From: Rickettsiales bacterium
Lineage (GTDB): Bacteria > Pseudomonadota > Alphaproteobacteria > Rs-D84
NCBI GenBank assembly: GCA_031283185.1
Contig: JAITCH010000011.1
Span: forward strand, 1-64,000
Length of the DNA stretch: 64,000 nucleotides
Reading direction: 5' to 3'
Shown: positions 18,470 to 28,970 of the stretch, piece by piece
How the letters are laid out: each line of letters begins with the position of its first letter
How positions within the stretch are numbered: position 1 is the stretch's first letter
The notes under the pieces: generated by a model
The model's input: only the letters and a program-made list of their open reading frames with translations
Database searches by the model: none
What the model was told of the DNA's origin: nothing
Position numbers and translations under genes: made by a program

Positions 18470-19936
18470 TTAAGCCCCCATTATGTCGGTGGGTTGGAAT
18501 TTAAGACCCGACAATTCTTCAACCTTGCGGGCGAGTTGCAGGCATTTCAAGTCGTCAAATTGCCGTCCGATTATTTGGAGTCCCAGCGGCAGGCCGGATG
18601 CGGAAAGCCCCATCGGAACGCTTGTCGCAGGCAGCCCGGCGAGATTCACCGGAACCGTGAAAACATCCAATGCGTATTCTTCGAGCGGCGTCATTTGTTT
18701 ATCCAGCGGCAATGCCTCGGCCGCGGCGGTCGGTGTCAGAATCAAATCGCATTTCTCAAAAGCCGCATTGAAAGAATTGAATAGCAAGCGGCGAAGTTTT
18801 GCGGCCTGCATAAAATAGACTTCATACGATTCGGAAGACAGCACTGCGGTGCCGATTATCATACGGCGTTTGACTTCGGTTCCAAATCCCTCGCTACGGG
18901 TTTTTTCATACATATCAATCAAGTCTTTTGATCCCTCTGCACGGAAACCGAATCGCACGCCGTCATAGCGGGACAGATTGCTGCTGGCCTCTGCCGGGGC
19001 GATGATGTAATAAGCGGCAAGCGCGGGTTGAATTTCCGGCACGGATACTTCAATTATTTCCGCGCCTGCGGATTTCAGGTCATTAATGCGTTTATCAAAT
19101 GCCGCCCGGACATCCGGGGATAAAGTCAGGTCGCCGAGTTCCTTTATAATTCCAATACGAAGCCCTTTTAATTTCATATTATCAATCTCGCCTGCATAAT
19201 CGGGATGCTTTATGTCGGCGGAAGTTGAGTCGTTTTTATCAAAGCCCGCCATAGCGGACAACATCAACGCCGCGTCCGTTGCTGTGCGCGCAACGGGTCC
19301 CGGGCAGTCCAAGGAACTTGCGAATGCGATGCAGCCAAAGCGCGAACAAATTCCGTATGTCGGTTTATGTCCGACCAGTCCCGCGCAATGCGAAGGGAAT
19401 CTAATTGATCCGCCGGTATCGGTGCCGGTGGCGGCAATGCAGAGGCCTGATGCGACAGCGGAAGACGATCCGCCGCTTGATCCGCCTGCGGTTAATCTCT
19501 GTTCCCTCTTCCATGGATTTATTGGCGCGCCAAAGAATGAAGTCTTGGATAATCCTCCCATTGCGAATTCGTCCAGGTTTAATTTCCCAAGCAGGACAGA
19601 GCCCGCGTCCGCCAATTTTTGCGATATTGTGGATTCGTATTCGGGGATAAAATTTTCAAGCATCCGGCTGGCGGCGGTGGTGCGGACGCCTTTTGTGCAG
19701 AATAAATCCTTCATTCCGATTGGCGCGCCGTCCAGGGGCAATGCCGCGCCCTTTGCGCGCCGGGCGTCAGATGCGGCCGCGTCTGATAAAGCGCGTTCCG
19801 GCGTTTCGGTTATATAGCAGTTTAATTCGCCGTTAAATTTTTTTATGCGGTCTATATATGTCTTTGTTAATTCCACTGCGGAAATTTCCCGCGCCGCTAA
19901 TTTATCAAGTGCTTCTTTTAATGAAAGGTTTATCAT
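18470..19936 (-). CDS. gatA: Asp/Glu-tRNA(Asn/Gln) amidotransferase subunit A
   Basis: Amidase signature GGSSGGSSSAVASGLC...ATGTDTGGSIRFPSHC. Confidence 0.96.
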   Translation of the reverse strand: MINLSLKEALDKLAAREISAVELTKTYIDRIKKFNGELNCYITETPERALSDAAASDARRAKGAALPLDGAPIGMKDLFCTKGVRTTAASRMLENFIPEYESTISQKLADAGSVLLGKLNLDEFAMGGLSKTSFFGAPINPWKREQRLTAGGSSGGSSSAVASGLCIAATGTDTGGSIRFPSHCAGLVGHKPTYGICSRFGCIAFASSLDCPGPVARTATDAALMLSAMAGFDKNDSTSADIKHPDYAGEIDNMKLKGLRIGIIKELGDLTLSPDVRAAFDKRINDLKSAGAEIIEVSVPEIQPALAAYYIIAPAEASSNLSRYDGVRFGFRAEGSKDLIDMYEKTRSEGFGTEVKRRMIIGTAVLSSESYEVYFMQAAKLRRLLFNSFNAAFEKCDLILTPTAAAEALPLDKQMTPLEEYALDVFTVPVNLAGLPATSVPMGLSASGLPLGLQIIGRQFDDLKCLQLARKVEELSGLKFQPTDIMGA

Positions 19937-19937
19937 C

Positions 19938-20234
19938 TTATTCGCCCTCTATAATTTTAGGCACGGCGAAATATCCGGCGCGCTTGCCGGTATCATCCGG
20001 GACATTGGCAAGTAAAGAATCGCGGATATTTCCATCCGCCACTATGTCTTCGCGGAATCGCAAGTCGTGATTCGCTGGGCTGAGCAAAGGTTCCACCCCG
20101 TCCGTATTGATTTTTTGCAGTTGGTCAATCCAGTCGATAACACCGCTGATGTTCATATTATCCAAGTCCCCATCCGATACGGCGATGCGGGATAAATGCG
20201 CGAATTTTTTTAATGTTGCTTTTGGAAATGCCAT
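19938..20234 (-). CDS. gatC: Asp/Glu-tRNA(Asn/Gln) amidotransferase subunit C
   Basis: KKFAHLSRIAVSD...; upstream of gatA. Confidence 0.92.
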   Translation of the reverse strand: MAFPKATLKKFAHLSRIAVSDGDLDNMNISGVIDWIDQLQKINTDGVEPLLSPANHDLRFREDIVADGNIRDSLLANVPDDTGKRAGYFAVPKIIEGE

Positions 20235-20271
20235 GAATTATCCTGTATTGTTAAGATAAGGGAACATAGCA

Positions 20272-20706
20272 TTGATATATTCGGATTTCAAGGAATTTGT
20301 CGGGCAACTGCCGAAAGCGGGTAAAATTTTGGCCGTGGATTGGGGGGCAAAGCGCACGGGTATCGCCTTGTCGGATGCGGAGCGGGACTTTGCCTTTGCC
20401 CGCCCGCAAATCGCGCCCGATGCCGGAATGGTTGCAAAAATCGCGGCGAATGACCGGGCGGTCGGGATTTTGGTCGGATTGCCTAGTTCAGGGCAGGTCG
20501 CGGAAAGTATAAAAAAATTCGCGGCTGATTTGGACGCGCTGACTGCCGCGCCGATATTAATGTATGACGAAACATTGTCAAGCGTGGCGGCAAGTGCTAT
20601 GCTGTCTGAAAATGGAATTTCCGCGCGGCATCAAAAGGGCAAATTGGATAGTGCTGCGGCGCAGGTTTTGTTGGAAGAATTTTTGCAAAGGATTAAGAAT
20701 GTCTAA
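20272..20706 (+). CDS. ruvX: Holliday junction resolvase-like RuvX/YqgF (TTG start)
   Basis: ILAVDWGAKRTGIALSD...GLP...YDETLSS. Confidence 0.88.
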   Translation: MIYSDFKEFVGQLPKAGKILAVDWGAKRTGIALSDAERDFAFARPQIAPDAGMVAKIAANDRAVGILVGLPSSGQVAESIKKFAADLDALTAAPILMYDETLSSVAASAMLSENGISARHQKGKLDSAAAQVLLEEFLQRIKNV

Positions 20707-21325
20707 TAATATAATTTATATGCGCCGGGATTTATCGGATGAACAGGCCGCCGCGCTTATGTCCGAAAAGGAGTTGGCAGTTGATACCGAATTATCTGGT
20801 ATTGATGTTGAAAAGGACAGATTATGGCTGGTGCAGATAAAGGGATCCGCGCCGGAAGTTTATATCGTGCATATTCGGGATGATATGGAATATCCAAATC
20901 TTAAACGCGTTTTGGAAAATCCGAAGTCGGTAAAGATTTTCCATTATGCACGGATGGATATGCTGATGATATATAAGTATTTTGGGATATGGGCTGCGCC
21001 CGTGTTCTGCACGAAAATCGGGGTGCTGCTTGCACGGCCAAAGGGCGGACATACGCTGGCGAATTCGCTGCGCGAGATTTTTAAGATTTCTATGGATAAG
21101 AAAGAATGCCTGTCGGATTGGAGTTTGGATTTGAATGAAAGCCAGCAGGAATATGCTGCGGGCGATGTTCTGCACTTGCACGACTTGAAGCGGGTGGTGG
21201 AAGATATGTTGCGGGATAAAAACCGATTGGGTTTGGCGGAGAAATGTTTTGATTTCTTGCCTACAAGGGTGCTGCTGGATCTTGATTGGGGCACACGGGA
21301 TATTTTTGGATATAACCCGAAATAA
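20699..21325 (+). CDS. rnd: Ribonuclease D-like 3'-5' exonuclease; start set at MSNNIIYM
   Basis: ELAVDTELSGIDVEKDRLWLVQIKG...FHYARMDMLMIYKYFGI; YAAGDVLHLHDLK. Confidence 0.85.
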   Translation: MSNNIIYMRRDLSDEQAAALMSEKELAVDTELSGIDVEKDRLWLVQIKGSAPEVYIVHIRDDMEYPNLKRVLENPKSVKIFHYARMDMLMIYKYFGIWAAPVFCTKIGVLLARPKGGHTLANSLREIFKISMDKKECLSDWSLDLNESQQEYAAGDVLHLHDLKRVVEDMLRDKNRLGLAEKCFDFLPTRVLLDLDWGTRDIFGYNPK

Positions 21326-21330
21326 AAATT

Positions 21331-23412
21331 TTATTCCTTTGCGATTTCTAGAAATTCTATTTTGACTTTTTTGATTCCGGCGTCGCGGAATGCGATTGTT
21401 GCCGTGTCGCCGCTAAGTTCTATAACCACGCCCTTGCCCAGTTCCGTGTGCGATACAAGTTTTCCGAATAAGGTTGGGGTTTCTTGTTTCCTCTCAACCA
21501 CCCTGGCGGCTTCGCCGCCACCCCTCCACCTTGGAGGGGAATTATGTTGATAACCAAACCCGACTTTTTCCACAAATTTATCATCAATTTCATCTATGAA
21601 AATACTGGGGGAATTATTCTGCTTTTGCCCGAATAAGAAACGGGAAGCCGTATAAGAAATCGCGCAATTTCGTTTTGCTCGCGTTATAGCGACATAAGCC
21701 AGCCGCCGTTCTTCTTCCAACGAATCATCTGCCGCCCGCTCCTTTGGGAAAATTCCATTTTCCCAAGCGGGCAGGAACACATTCTGAAATTCCAATCCCT
21801 TGGCCGCGTGAATTGTCATTATATTGACCGCATCTTTCTCTTCATCCGGTTGAAAGTCCGCGCCGTCATCAGCAACCATCAAACTGGCATTTTCCAAAAA
21901 CTCTTCCATAGAACTATATTTTGATATAGTGGAATTAATAAGTTCATAGATATTCTTTATCCTGTCTTCGGCGTTGTCGTCTTTTGATTCCCGCCACATT
22001 TTCACATATCCGCAGGTTTCAATTAATTTCAAGGCCGCAACTGCCGGGGGCATTGCCGCAAAATCAAAATTAAACGCATTGATAAATTCTTTCGCCGCAT
22101 CGCGCTGTTTTGGTTTAAGTGAAATTTCGCGCAATGCTTCAAATAATGTTTTGCCGGTTCGTAGGGAATGCAGTTTTAATTCATCAATTACTTTATCGCC
22201 CAAGCCGCGCCGTGGCTTGGCAATAATCCGCAAGAACGCCATATCATCAAACCTGTGAACTAATAATCTAAGGTATGCGATAGTATCTTGGATTTCCATA
22301 CGATCATAGAATTTCTGTGCCCCGACCAATTTATAAGGAATTCGCCGCTGAATAAATTCTTCTTCGAATTTTCGGGATAAAGATCCGTTCCGAATAAGAA
22401 TCGCCGTTGCGGATTTTTTTGTGCTTTCATCATTTTCTATGGCGGATACTATTGCCGAGCATTCTTCCAAGTCGGAATAGAATCGAACGATTTTAACTTT
22501 CCGCCCATCGCCAAGTCCCGACCATAAGTCTTTATTTCCGTGTCGATCAATGTTGTTTTTAATTAATGAATTTGCGGCGTTAAGAATATGTCCCGTGCTG
22601 CGGTAATTTTGCGTCAGGCGGAAAATTTTCGCACCAGGAAAATCCTTTTCGAAATTAAGAATGTTTGCGTAATGAGCCCCGCGCCAAGAATATATGGATT
22701 GATCGTCATCGCCAACACAGCAGATATTTTTATGCCCGTCTGCTAACTTTTTCAGCAGAGTATGCTGCGGAACATTGGTGTCTTGATACTCGTCCACCAA
22801 GATATATTTGAACTTGTCCTGATAATGTTTCAGAACGGCCGGCCGTTCATTGAACAGGTCGTTCGTATGATTTATTATATCTGCGAAATCAAGGGCATTC
22901 AGCCGTTTCAGTTCTTCATTATATTTGTGTAAAATCTCGTCAAATTTATCGCTTTGATTTTTTTTGCGCCCGGTATCTTTGTAAAAAGAAATTGCCTCGA
23001 TCCAATTTCCCGGGTCATAATCTTTTGATTCCAATTTCATTTCTGTAAATACGGATTTCAGGACTTTTTTCTGATCGTCTTCGCCAAATACCAAAAAGTC
23101 CGAACGAAGCCCCAAATTCTGTTTTTCTTTCCGTAGAATTTTAAGGCAGACCGAATGGAATGTCCCGCACCAATAGGGCGACTTCCCAGTCTTTTGGAAT
23201 ATGCGGCTTTTCAATTCGTTCGCCGCTTTATTTGTAAATGTAACGGCCAAGATGTCCATCCAGGTATCTGGAAATATCGTAAAAATCGCAGCAATCAAAG
23301 TGGTGGTTTTACCAGTGCCCGCGCCAGCCAGTATCAGCACTGCCCCGCCGTCCTTTACGACCTTGACCGCGTTCCGTTGTTCTTCATTCAAAGATTCCAA
23401 AAAATCGGCCAT
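21331..23412 (-). CDS. UvrD/PcrA-type DNA helicase
   Basis: AGAGTGKTTTL, VDEYQDTN, VGDDDQSIYSWRGA, THAAKGLEF-like motifs. Confidence 0.95.
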   Translation of the reverse strand: MADFLESLNEEQRNAVKVVKDGGAVLILAGAGTGKTTTLIAAIFTIFPDTWMDILAVTFTNKAANELKSRIFQKTGKSPYWCGTFHSVCLKILRKEKQNLGLRSDFLVFGEDDQKKVLKSVFTEMKLESKDYDPGNWIEAISFYKDTGRKKNQSDKFDEILHKYNEELKRLNALDFADIINHTNDLFNERPAVLKHYQDKFKYILVDEYQDTNVPQHTLLKKLADGHKNICCVGDDDQSIYSWRGAHYANILNFEKDFPGAKIFRLTQNYRSTGHILNAANSLIKNNIDRHGNKDLWSGLGDGRKVKIVRFYSDLEECSAIVSAIENDESTKKSATAILIRNGSLSRKFEEEFIQRRIPYKLVGAQKFYDRMEIQDTIAYLRLLVHRFDDMAFLRIIAKPRRGLGDKVIDELKLHSLRTGKTLFEALREISLKPKQRDAAKEFINAFNFDFAAMPPAVAALKLIETCGYVKMWRESKDDNAEDRIKNIYELINSTISKYSSMEEFLENASLMVADDGADFQPDEEKDAVNIMTIHAAKGLEFQNVFLPAWENGIFPKERAADDSLEEERRLAYVAITRAKRNCAISYTASRFLFGQKQNNSPSIFIDEIDDKFVEKVGFGYQHNSPPRWRGGGEAARVVERKQETPTLFGKLVSHTELGKGVVIELSGDTATIAFRDAGIKKVKIEFLEIAKE
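21495..21546. repeat. Palindromic repeat R4 embedded in frame in uvrD-like CDS
   Basis: ccaccctggcggcttcgccgccacccctccaccttggaggggaatt, same as intergenic R4; encodes NSPPRWRGGGEAARVVE. Confidence 0.8.
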
Positions 23413-23473
23413 TGCTTTTTACCTTTGCATCTAATATACTTGACATTAGCCAATAAGTAAAAGGAATTATGAA

Positions 23474-24172
23474 ATGGCGCGCGAAGTATGTTTTGACTGC
23501 GAAACTACCGGCTTTGATTGGATGCACGGCGACCGGATAATTGAAATCGGCGCGGTGGAAATCATAGACGACCGCATAACTGATAAATCGCTTCACCTTT
23601 ATATCAACCCGGACGGCAAAATCATTCCGAAATCCGCATTTGAAGTCCATAAAATCTCCAACCACTTTTTGGAAGACAAGCCAAAGTTCGGTGAAGTCGC
23701 AAAACAACTTACAGACTTTTTCGGCGACTCGCTTGTAGTCGCGCATAACGGACAGGACTTTGACTTTCCATTTCTGAATTACGAATTAAAGCAAGCGGGC
23801 TTGCCCGAAATCCCAAAGAACCAATTGGCGGATAGTATAATTATCGCACGAGGTCGCGTATTTGGCCCAAAGTCATATTCATTGGACGCGTTGGCAAAAT
23901 GGTTCGGGATCAGTTTGGAAACGCGCACCGAGGGACACGGCGCGATTATAGACGCGCGGATTTTGGCGAATATATATCTTGAACTGACGAAAATGAATGA
24001 CGCCGAAACTTATGATGAAATGAAGGACAGATTTCGGAAAGCCGTTCAGAATTTACCCCGTAATGGTGAGGGTCGTGCAAAGCGGGAATTTCTTCCCAGC
24101 GCAGATGATACGGCGGCGTTTCAGGCATCGCTTGAAAAATCCGTCACGAATGCAATGTGGAACCAGGAATAA
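23474..24172 (+). CDS. dnaQ: DNA polymerase III epsilon-like 3'-5' exonuclease
   Basis: CFDCETTGFDWMHGDRIIEIGAVEI...VAHNGQDFDFPFLNYEL. Confidence 0.88.
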   Translation: MAREVCFDCETTGFDWMHGDRIIEIGAVEIIDDRITDKSLHLYINPDGKIIPKSAFEVHKISNHFLEDKPKFGEVAKQLTDFFGDSLVVAHNGQDFDFPFLNYELKQAGLPEIPKNQLADSIIIARGRVFGPKSYSLDALAKWFGISLETRTEGHGAIIDARILANIYLELTKMNDAETYDEMKDRFRKAVQNLPRNGEGRAKREFLPSADDTAAFQASLEKSVTNAMWNQE

Positions 24173-24175
24173 AAA

Positions 24176-25363
24176 ATGGACAAGAAAAAACTTTTTCTTT
24201 GGTGTTTATATGACTATGCAAACTCAATAGTTTGGGGCAACTTTTTGCTTTATTTCACGCGTTGGATTGTGGTGTCGGGCGGGCTGTCCGATCTGGCGTT
24301 CAACTTCATATTCGTTATGTCTGCAATCATAATGCTGGTAATCGCGCCGCGCCTCGCCGCAAAAACCGACCGAGACGGAGGACTGGTCAAATACCTCTCA
24401 TATTCCACCATCGGTATGGGATTGTTCCTTGGGCTCGCCGCATTATTTCCTGTGTTTTCTTGGAACGCATATTTGGCGGCGTTGATGTTCTTTTTGGGCT
24501 TTACATTTTATCAAATGTCGTTTGTGTTTTTCAATCCGCTGCTGAATGATGTCGCGGATGCCAAGCATCGCGGACGCGCATCCGGCTGGACGCAATTCGC
24601 AAACGCGTCAGGTATGATGTGCGGGCTGGTTGTGTTCGCCCCACTTGCCCATACCGGGATCGGGGCATTGCTGCCATCCGTCATTGCATTCGTGTTATTA
24701 TCCCTGCCGATAATGCTGTTATACAAGGAAAATAATCGCGCCGTCCGGGATGCGGAACGCGGCAATGAAAAAATAGATTTTCGTAAATTTATGCGTTTAT
24801 TGTCTGTTCCGGGCGTTGCGGCGGCGATGCTTTCGTTCTTCTTTTTCCAAAATGCGAACGGCACTATGTCTAATAATCTGTCCATTTATACCAAGCAAGT
24901 TCTGGGCATTTCCACCGATATGCATATGCTGATTTTGATCGGAACAATGATTACAACCGCGCTTGGGTCGTTGGCTGGCGGGGTGATAACAGATAGGCTC
25001 GGTTCACGCAAAGTATTGATGTCGGGGCTTGGCGTATGGATGGTTATGCTGCCATTTTTTGCAGCGGCTAATGACTTTATGACGACATTCTTTATAACTT
25101 CAATTATGGGATTTTTCCTAGGCGTTTTCTGGGCGGCAAGCCGCGCATATACCAGTTCCGTTCTGCCACCAAAAGACTTGGCTTATGGATTTTCGTTTTA
25201 TACGATATTTGAGAGGTTTTCATCCATTTTAGGGCCGCTGGTCTGGGGATTATTGGTGTCGTTGGCAGGGTCATATAGATTGGCACTTGGGTCGCTGTCG
25301 GTGTTTGCATTATTGGGATTGATGTCGCTATTTGTCCGAACTGGTAAAAAGCCCGCCGTTTGA
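24176..25363 (+). CDS. MFS transporter, UMF1-like
   Basis: 12-TM pattern; LWCLYDYANSIVWGNFLLYF. Confidence 0.75.
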   Translation: MDKKKLFLWCLYDYANSIVWGNFLLYFTRWIVVSGGLSDLAFNFIFVMSAIIMLVIAPRLAAKTDRDGGLVKYLSYSTIGMGLFLGLAALFPVFSWNAYLAALMFFLGFTFYQMSFVFFNPLLNDVADAKHRGRASGWTQFANASGMMCGLVVFAPLAHTGIGALLPSVIAFVLLSLPIMLLYKENNRAVRDAERGNEKIDFRKFMRLLSVPGVAAAMLSFFFFQNANGTMSNNLSIYTKQVLGISTDMHMLILIGTMITTALGSLAGGVITDRLGSRKVLMSGLGVWMVMLPFFAAANDFMTTFFITSIMGFFLGVFWAASRAYTSSVLPPKDLAYGFSFYTIFERFSSILGPLVWGLLVSLAGSYRLALGSLSVFALLGLMSLFVRTGKKPAV

Positions 25364-25394
25364 ATTTCATCCCATTTTATGATATGATTAGTGT

Positions 25395-25922
25395 ATGGCG
25401 CGATACGATTCTTCCACTTCATTGTTATATTGTCCGTCCGCTTTGACGGATAATAAAAGTCTATATATAGAGGCGCGCAAAGCCGTTTATGCCGATTCGG
25501 GATTAATGCCCAAGGTGGTTTCTGAAACAACTGATATATCAGACTTGCCGCCGGATGCGATTTTTTATTATCCGATTATGACGGCCAGCCGCCATTGGTG
25601 GCTGAACTTGGTGGGCGCGGATAATGTGCGGATGGTGGACAAGATTTCGGTTTCCGCAGATTGTCAGTTGGCTGTAATCCGTAATGTCTGCCCGGACGCG
25701 GAACTTAAAAAGCAAGGCGCGAAGAATTTAAGCGTTGGCGAAGTGAATCTTGCCAGCGCATTTTTCAAGGTTGTTTCTAAAAAACTGGGCTGCGTGCAGG
25801 ATATGGTGGCGACTTCGGCCGGGTCGGTTATGATATTGTTCCAGGGGCTCAGCGAAAAGAAATTAAGCGATGCGTTATTAGATACCGGCAATAAGTATTA
25901 TGGAATTATCGGGTCGTATTAA
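25395..25922 (+). CDS. Hypothetical protein
   Basis: 175 aa ORF between uvrD/MFS block and tRNA. Confidence 0.55.
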   Translation: MARYDSSTSLLYCPSALTDNKSLYIEARKAVYADSGLMPKVVSETTDISDLPPDAIFYYPIMTASRHWWLNLVGADNVRMVDKISVSADCQLAVIRNVCPDAELKKQGAKNLSVGEVNLASAFFKVVSKKLGCVQDMVATSAGSVMILFQGLSEKKLSDALLDTGNKYYGIIGSY

Positions 25923-25979
25923 AGACCTGAACATTATCAATTTGATTTTTTAGACTTTTGATATATAATGCCCGGGATT

Positions 25980-26053
25980 TGGGGTATCGTCTAATGGCAG
26001 GACAAGAGATTTTGGTTCTCTTTATCGGGGTTCGAGTCCCTGTGCCCCAACCA
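25980..26053 (+). tRNA. tRNA-Gln (TTG anticodon)
   Basis: Acceptor TGGGGTA/TGCCCCA, anticodon stem AGAGA-TTTTGGT-TCTCT, GGTTCGAGTCC T-arm, encoded CCA. Confidence 0.93.
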
Positions 26054-26181
26054 CCATTTTTGTCCGAACGAAGTGAGGATTAAAAAAATGAGTGCCGCGG
26101 CGAAGCGAAGCCGGGCAGGTTCAAAGTAAATTATTCAGGATATTGATTAAAAAACTTTTTGCCCGTTGATTCCGTGTTCTT

Positions 26182-27747
26182 TTATGCTGCAAGTTGGACC
26201 AATTCGCTATTTTGATGTGTTCTCAGCAGTTTATCTGAATAATCCGGCACAATTATATCATTTAGTATTTTCAACACTTCCATAGGGTGTTTCACATTCT
26301 CTTGTGCGACACCGCAATTGATTTTATAAACTCGGTTTTCTGATTCCGACTTCTCTAAAAGTTTTATAATTTTATTATTCGGAGAATAATTAACAATCGG
26401 CAAACTTTTGATGGTTTCAAGCGACAAAGTCATCCCGCCGTCCCGAATTCGCCACCACCAATATAAAAGTGAACTATTCAGTAATCCATAAGCAAAATCC
26501 AAATCATTTTGATTCTTGAAATACAATGTCTTCAATGAACTTCGTTGGACTGATTTTTTTAAGGCCGGAATAAAATATCTTGGGCTGGACGGAATATATA
26601 AAACAAATGATGTTTCTTTGTCTGACAGCAAATCTCCAAGAACTTTCGTTTTGTCCAAAGCATTGAAGACGGGCTCTAAAACCTTATTCACTTTCGGAAA
26701 GTATTCCGGAGTCAGTTTGGCTTCTGATAAAAACAAATCCAAAGATTCCAACATTTGTTTTCGTTCGTTAGTCTTCCAACGAAGCAATGATGTTATGCGA
26801 TGAATTGCCGGATGCGGTAAGGCTACAATTATAGATGCGCGGACGCTGTTCGCAGTGTTGGTATTTTGGCTTCCAAATTTTATTCCGTGAAAAATAGTAT
26901 CAGGAACATTATCAAAGTTATAGATGGTTAGATTATTAAACCTGTCTAATAATAGTTTTCTTAAAGAATAAAATTTCGCGGCATTCGTAAAAGATTGTGG
27001 CGTTATGCTGATAAAGCCTTTGCTGGTTTTTATTATGTTTTCAAGAAAATACGCATAAAGATCCGTGCATTTTGCGGTTTCAAAACTAGGATTCTCGTCA
27101 GTCGCTAAATACGGGGGGTTCACAATAACAAAATCATGCTGTGGAATTAAATTTAGGCTGTTGTCTAAAAATAATGAATCGTTGCCAGAATCCGCAACCG
27201 ATATAAAATCAAAGACCTTGAAATTATCCTTTATTGTATTAAATAAATTTTCATCGTCCCGTTGAAATGATATTGTGAACAGCACGCGGGCTATGAATAA
27301 TGCCAATTCATCTGTGTCTGACAGAATTAAATTATTTATTAGGAATTTTTCTTTGTCCGATTGAAATTTAATCAAATGCCACGATAAATTGCCGATGCCG
27401 GAACACGGATCAAGCCATATTCCGGTTTCAAATTTGGAACTTTGTTTTGCCATAAGTTCTGCCACATCGTCCGGGGTAAAAAATTGTCCGTTATTCTGAC
27501 GGCTGGTTCGATTATCATAACTTAGGCTGTATTCATATAAGACGCTTATTTCACCTATGGATAATTCGCTTAGCAAATCGGTATCCAGGAAATTAGCATT
27601 CTTAAATTTATCGTCATTCAATATATATAAAAATTGTTTTTTGTTCCGCAAATGCGTAGCCAATATGTCAATCCACGCGCCATTAATTCCACGCGCTTTC
27701 AGCAAGGACATTAAATTTTCAGAATCAAAGTTCAGCAGGTGGCACAT
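26182..27747 (-). CDS. N6-adenine DNA methyltransferase of a restriction-modification system
   Basis: GQFFTPDDVAELMAKQ; WLDPCSGIGNLSWHL; FVIVNPPYLATDENP. Confidence 0.9.
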   Translation of the reverse strand: MCHLLNFDSENLMSLLKARGINGAWIDILATHLRNKKQFLYILNDDKFKNANFLDTDLLSELSIGEISVLYEYSLSYDNRTSRQNNGQFFTPDDVAELMAKQSSKFETGIWLDPCSGIGNLSWHLIKFQSDKEKFLINNLILSDTDELALFIARVLFTISFQRDDENLFNTIKDNFKVFDFISVADSGNDSLFLDNSLNLIPQHDFVIVNPPYLATDENPSFETAKCTDLYAYFLENIIKTSKGFISITPQSFTNAAKFYSLRKLLLDRFNNLTIYNFDNVPDTIFHGIKFGSQNTNTANSVRASIIVALPHPAIHRITSLLRWKTNERKQMLESLDLFLSEAKLTPEYFPKVNKVLEPVFNALDKTKVLGDLLSDKETSFVLYIPSSPRYFIPALKKSVQRSSLKTLYFKNQNDLDFAYGLLNSSLLYWWWRIRDGGMTLSLETIKSLPIVNYSPNNKIIKLLEKSESENRVYKINCGVAQENVKHPMEVLKILNDIIVPDYSDKLLRTHQNSELVQLAA

Positions 27748-27748
27748 A

Positions 27749-28381
27749 TCAAAACACCACCTTGGTTATTTTTATGTCGTTATTATCTAAATTAAATCCG
27801 TATTTATCTGGGCGGGGCGCGCCATTTGAATTTCGCCCTTGGCGCAAGATGTCTAAATTGGGCAGATCTTTTTCCGATAATATAACAAAAATAATTTCTT
27901 TTAACTCTGCCGCGGTTTTACGAAGTCTTGAATTTGTAGTGCGGGATTCGCGTTCTATTTCATAATCGGATTTTCCACCCTTTAATTCCGTATGCCATTT
28001 TTGGAAACTGCGGTCGTGGTCATTATATTCTATATCGCAATTTGCAACAATCTCACCATGAAAGCCGTGTTTTTTAATTGATTCGCGCATAGATTCGCAA
28101 TCGTTTAATTGAATGATGCGTCCGGCATTGGCGGCGTGCGCCTTCAAGTCCCAATTAAAAGTCCTGAATAAATCAAAAGTTGTTGTTCCGTATTTTTCGC
28201 CAGGGAATTGAAATTGTTTGCTTAAAATTTCCCGGCATAACAATTCAAAATAAAAACCGAACCATTCCATCTGCCGCCATTGAAAATCTGCTTTCTTCAT
28301 TTCCAGAATAGATTTTCGGGCATCCCAGACGGGATTTATCTTTTTCAATAACTCTTGCAAGATTTCCAAATCTGTTTTCAT
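27749..28381 (-). CDS. Putative restriction endonuclease partner; start set at MKTDLEILQELL
   Basis: Next to MTase; TFNWDLKAHA resembles the D-x-K core of PD-(D/E)xK nucleases. Confidence 0.6.
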   Translation of the reverse strand: MKTDLEILQELLKKINPVWDARKSILEMKKADFQWRQMEWFGFYFELLCREILSKQFQFPGEKYGTTTFDLFRTFNWDLKAHAANAGRIIQLNDCESMRESIKKHGFHGEIVANCDIEYNDHDRSFQKWHTELKGGKSDYEIERESRTTNSRLRKTAAELKEIIFVILSEKDLPNLDILRQGRNSNGAPRPDKYGFNLDNNDIKITKVVF

Positions 28382-28491
28382 GATGCGAATCATACGAAAT
28401 TTGGATGGACAAATCAAGACTAATGCGATTGGGGGGAAGGGGGATTTGCCCCGGCAAATCAAAAGGCCGGGGGGGGCAAATCACGGCACTA

Positions 28492-28806
28492 TTACATCAG
28501 CCTAATACATTCAACTATTTTGCGGGATTCTACGACTTGAAGTTTGCCGGTTGTGCCTGCATCCATATCCGCGCCGGGCAATTCGCAATCAAGTCCCGCC
28601 ATTCCATAAGCCCGCTTTGAATCTATACATTCTTCGCCATATTCATAAGATTCGTCCGGACATTGGCCGACCAGTTCAGGATTTTCCATATCGTATGCGG
28701 AACACGCGCCGTCTTCGCACAGGACTTGTTCTTCGGCATTCAGCATTTCAGCGGTTGCGGCAACGCCTGCGAATAAAAACGATGCGATGAATAGATATTT
28801 TTTCAT
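28492..28806 (-). CDS. Small exported Cys-containing protein
   Basis: MKKYLFIASFLFAGVAATAEM signal peptide; six Cys. Confidence 0.6.
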   Translation of the reverse strand: MKKYLFIASFLFAGVAATAEMLNAEEQVLCEDGACSAYDMENPELVGQCPDESYEYGEECIDSKRAYGMAGLDCELPGADMDAGTTGKLQVVESRKIVECIRLM

Positions 28807-28970
28807 AATTTACCCTTTTGGTTGTTAGGGAAATTATGAATTATTTTTTGGAAATTTTTGATAGGTATGATGTCAAATGCAGGATTTGCCGGGGCAAATC
28901 CCAGAATTAATGTCGAACCACCCCGTCCGCTTCGCGTCCACCCCGCCACCCTTGGCGGGGAATTAGTGGC

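Noticed and set aside
20564-20698. N-terminal extension of the RNase D ORF
   Set aside because: Overlaps ruvX out of frame; the conserved start is MSNNIIYM at 20699.
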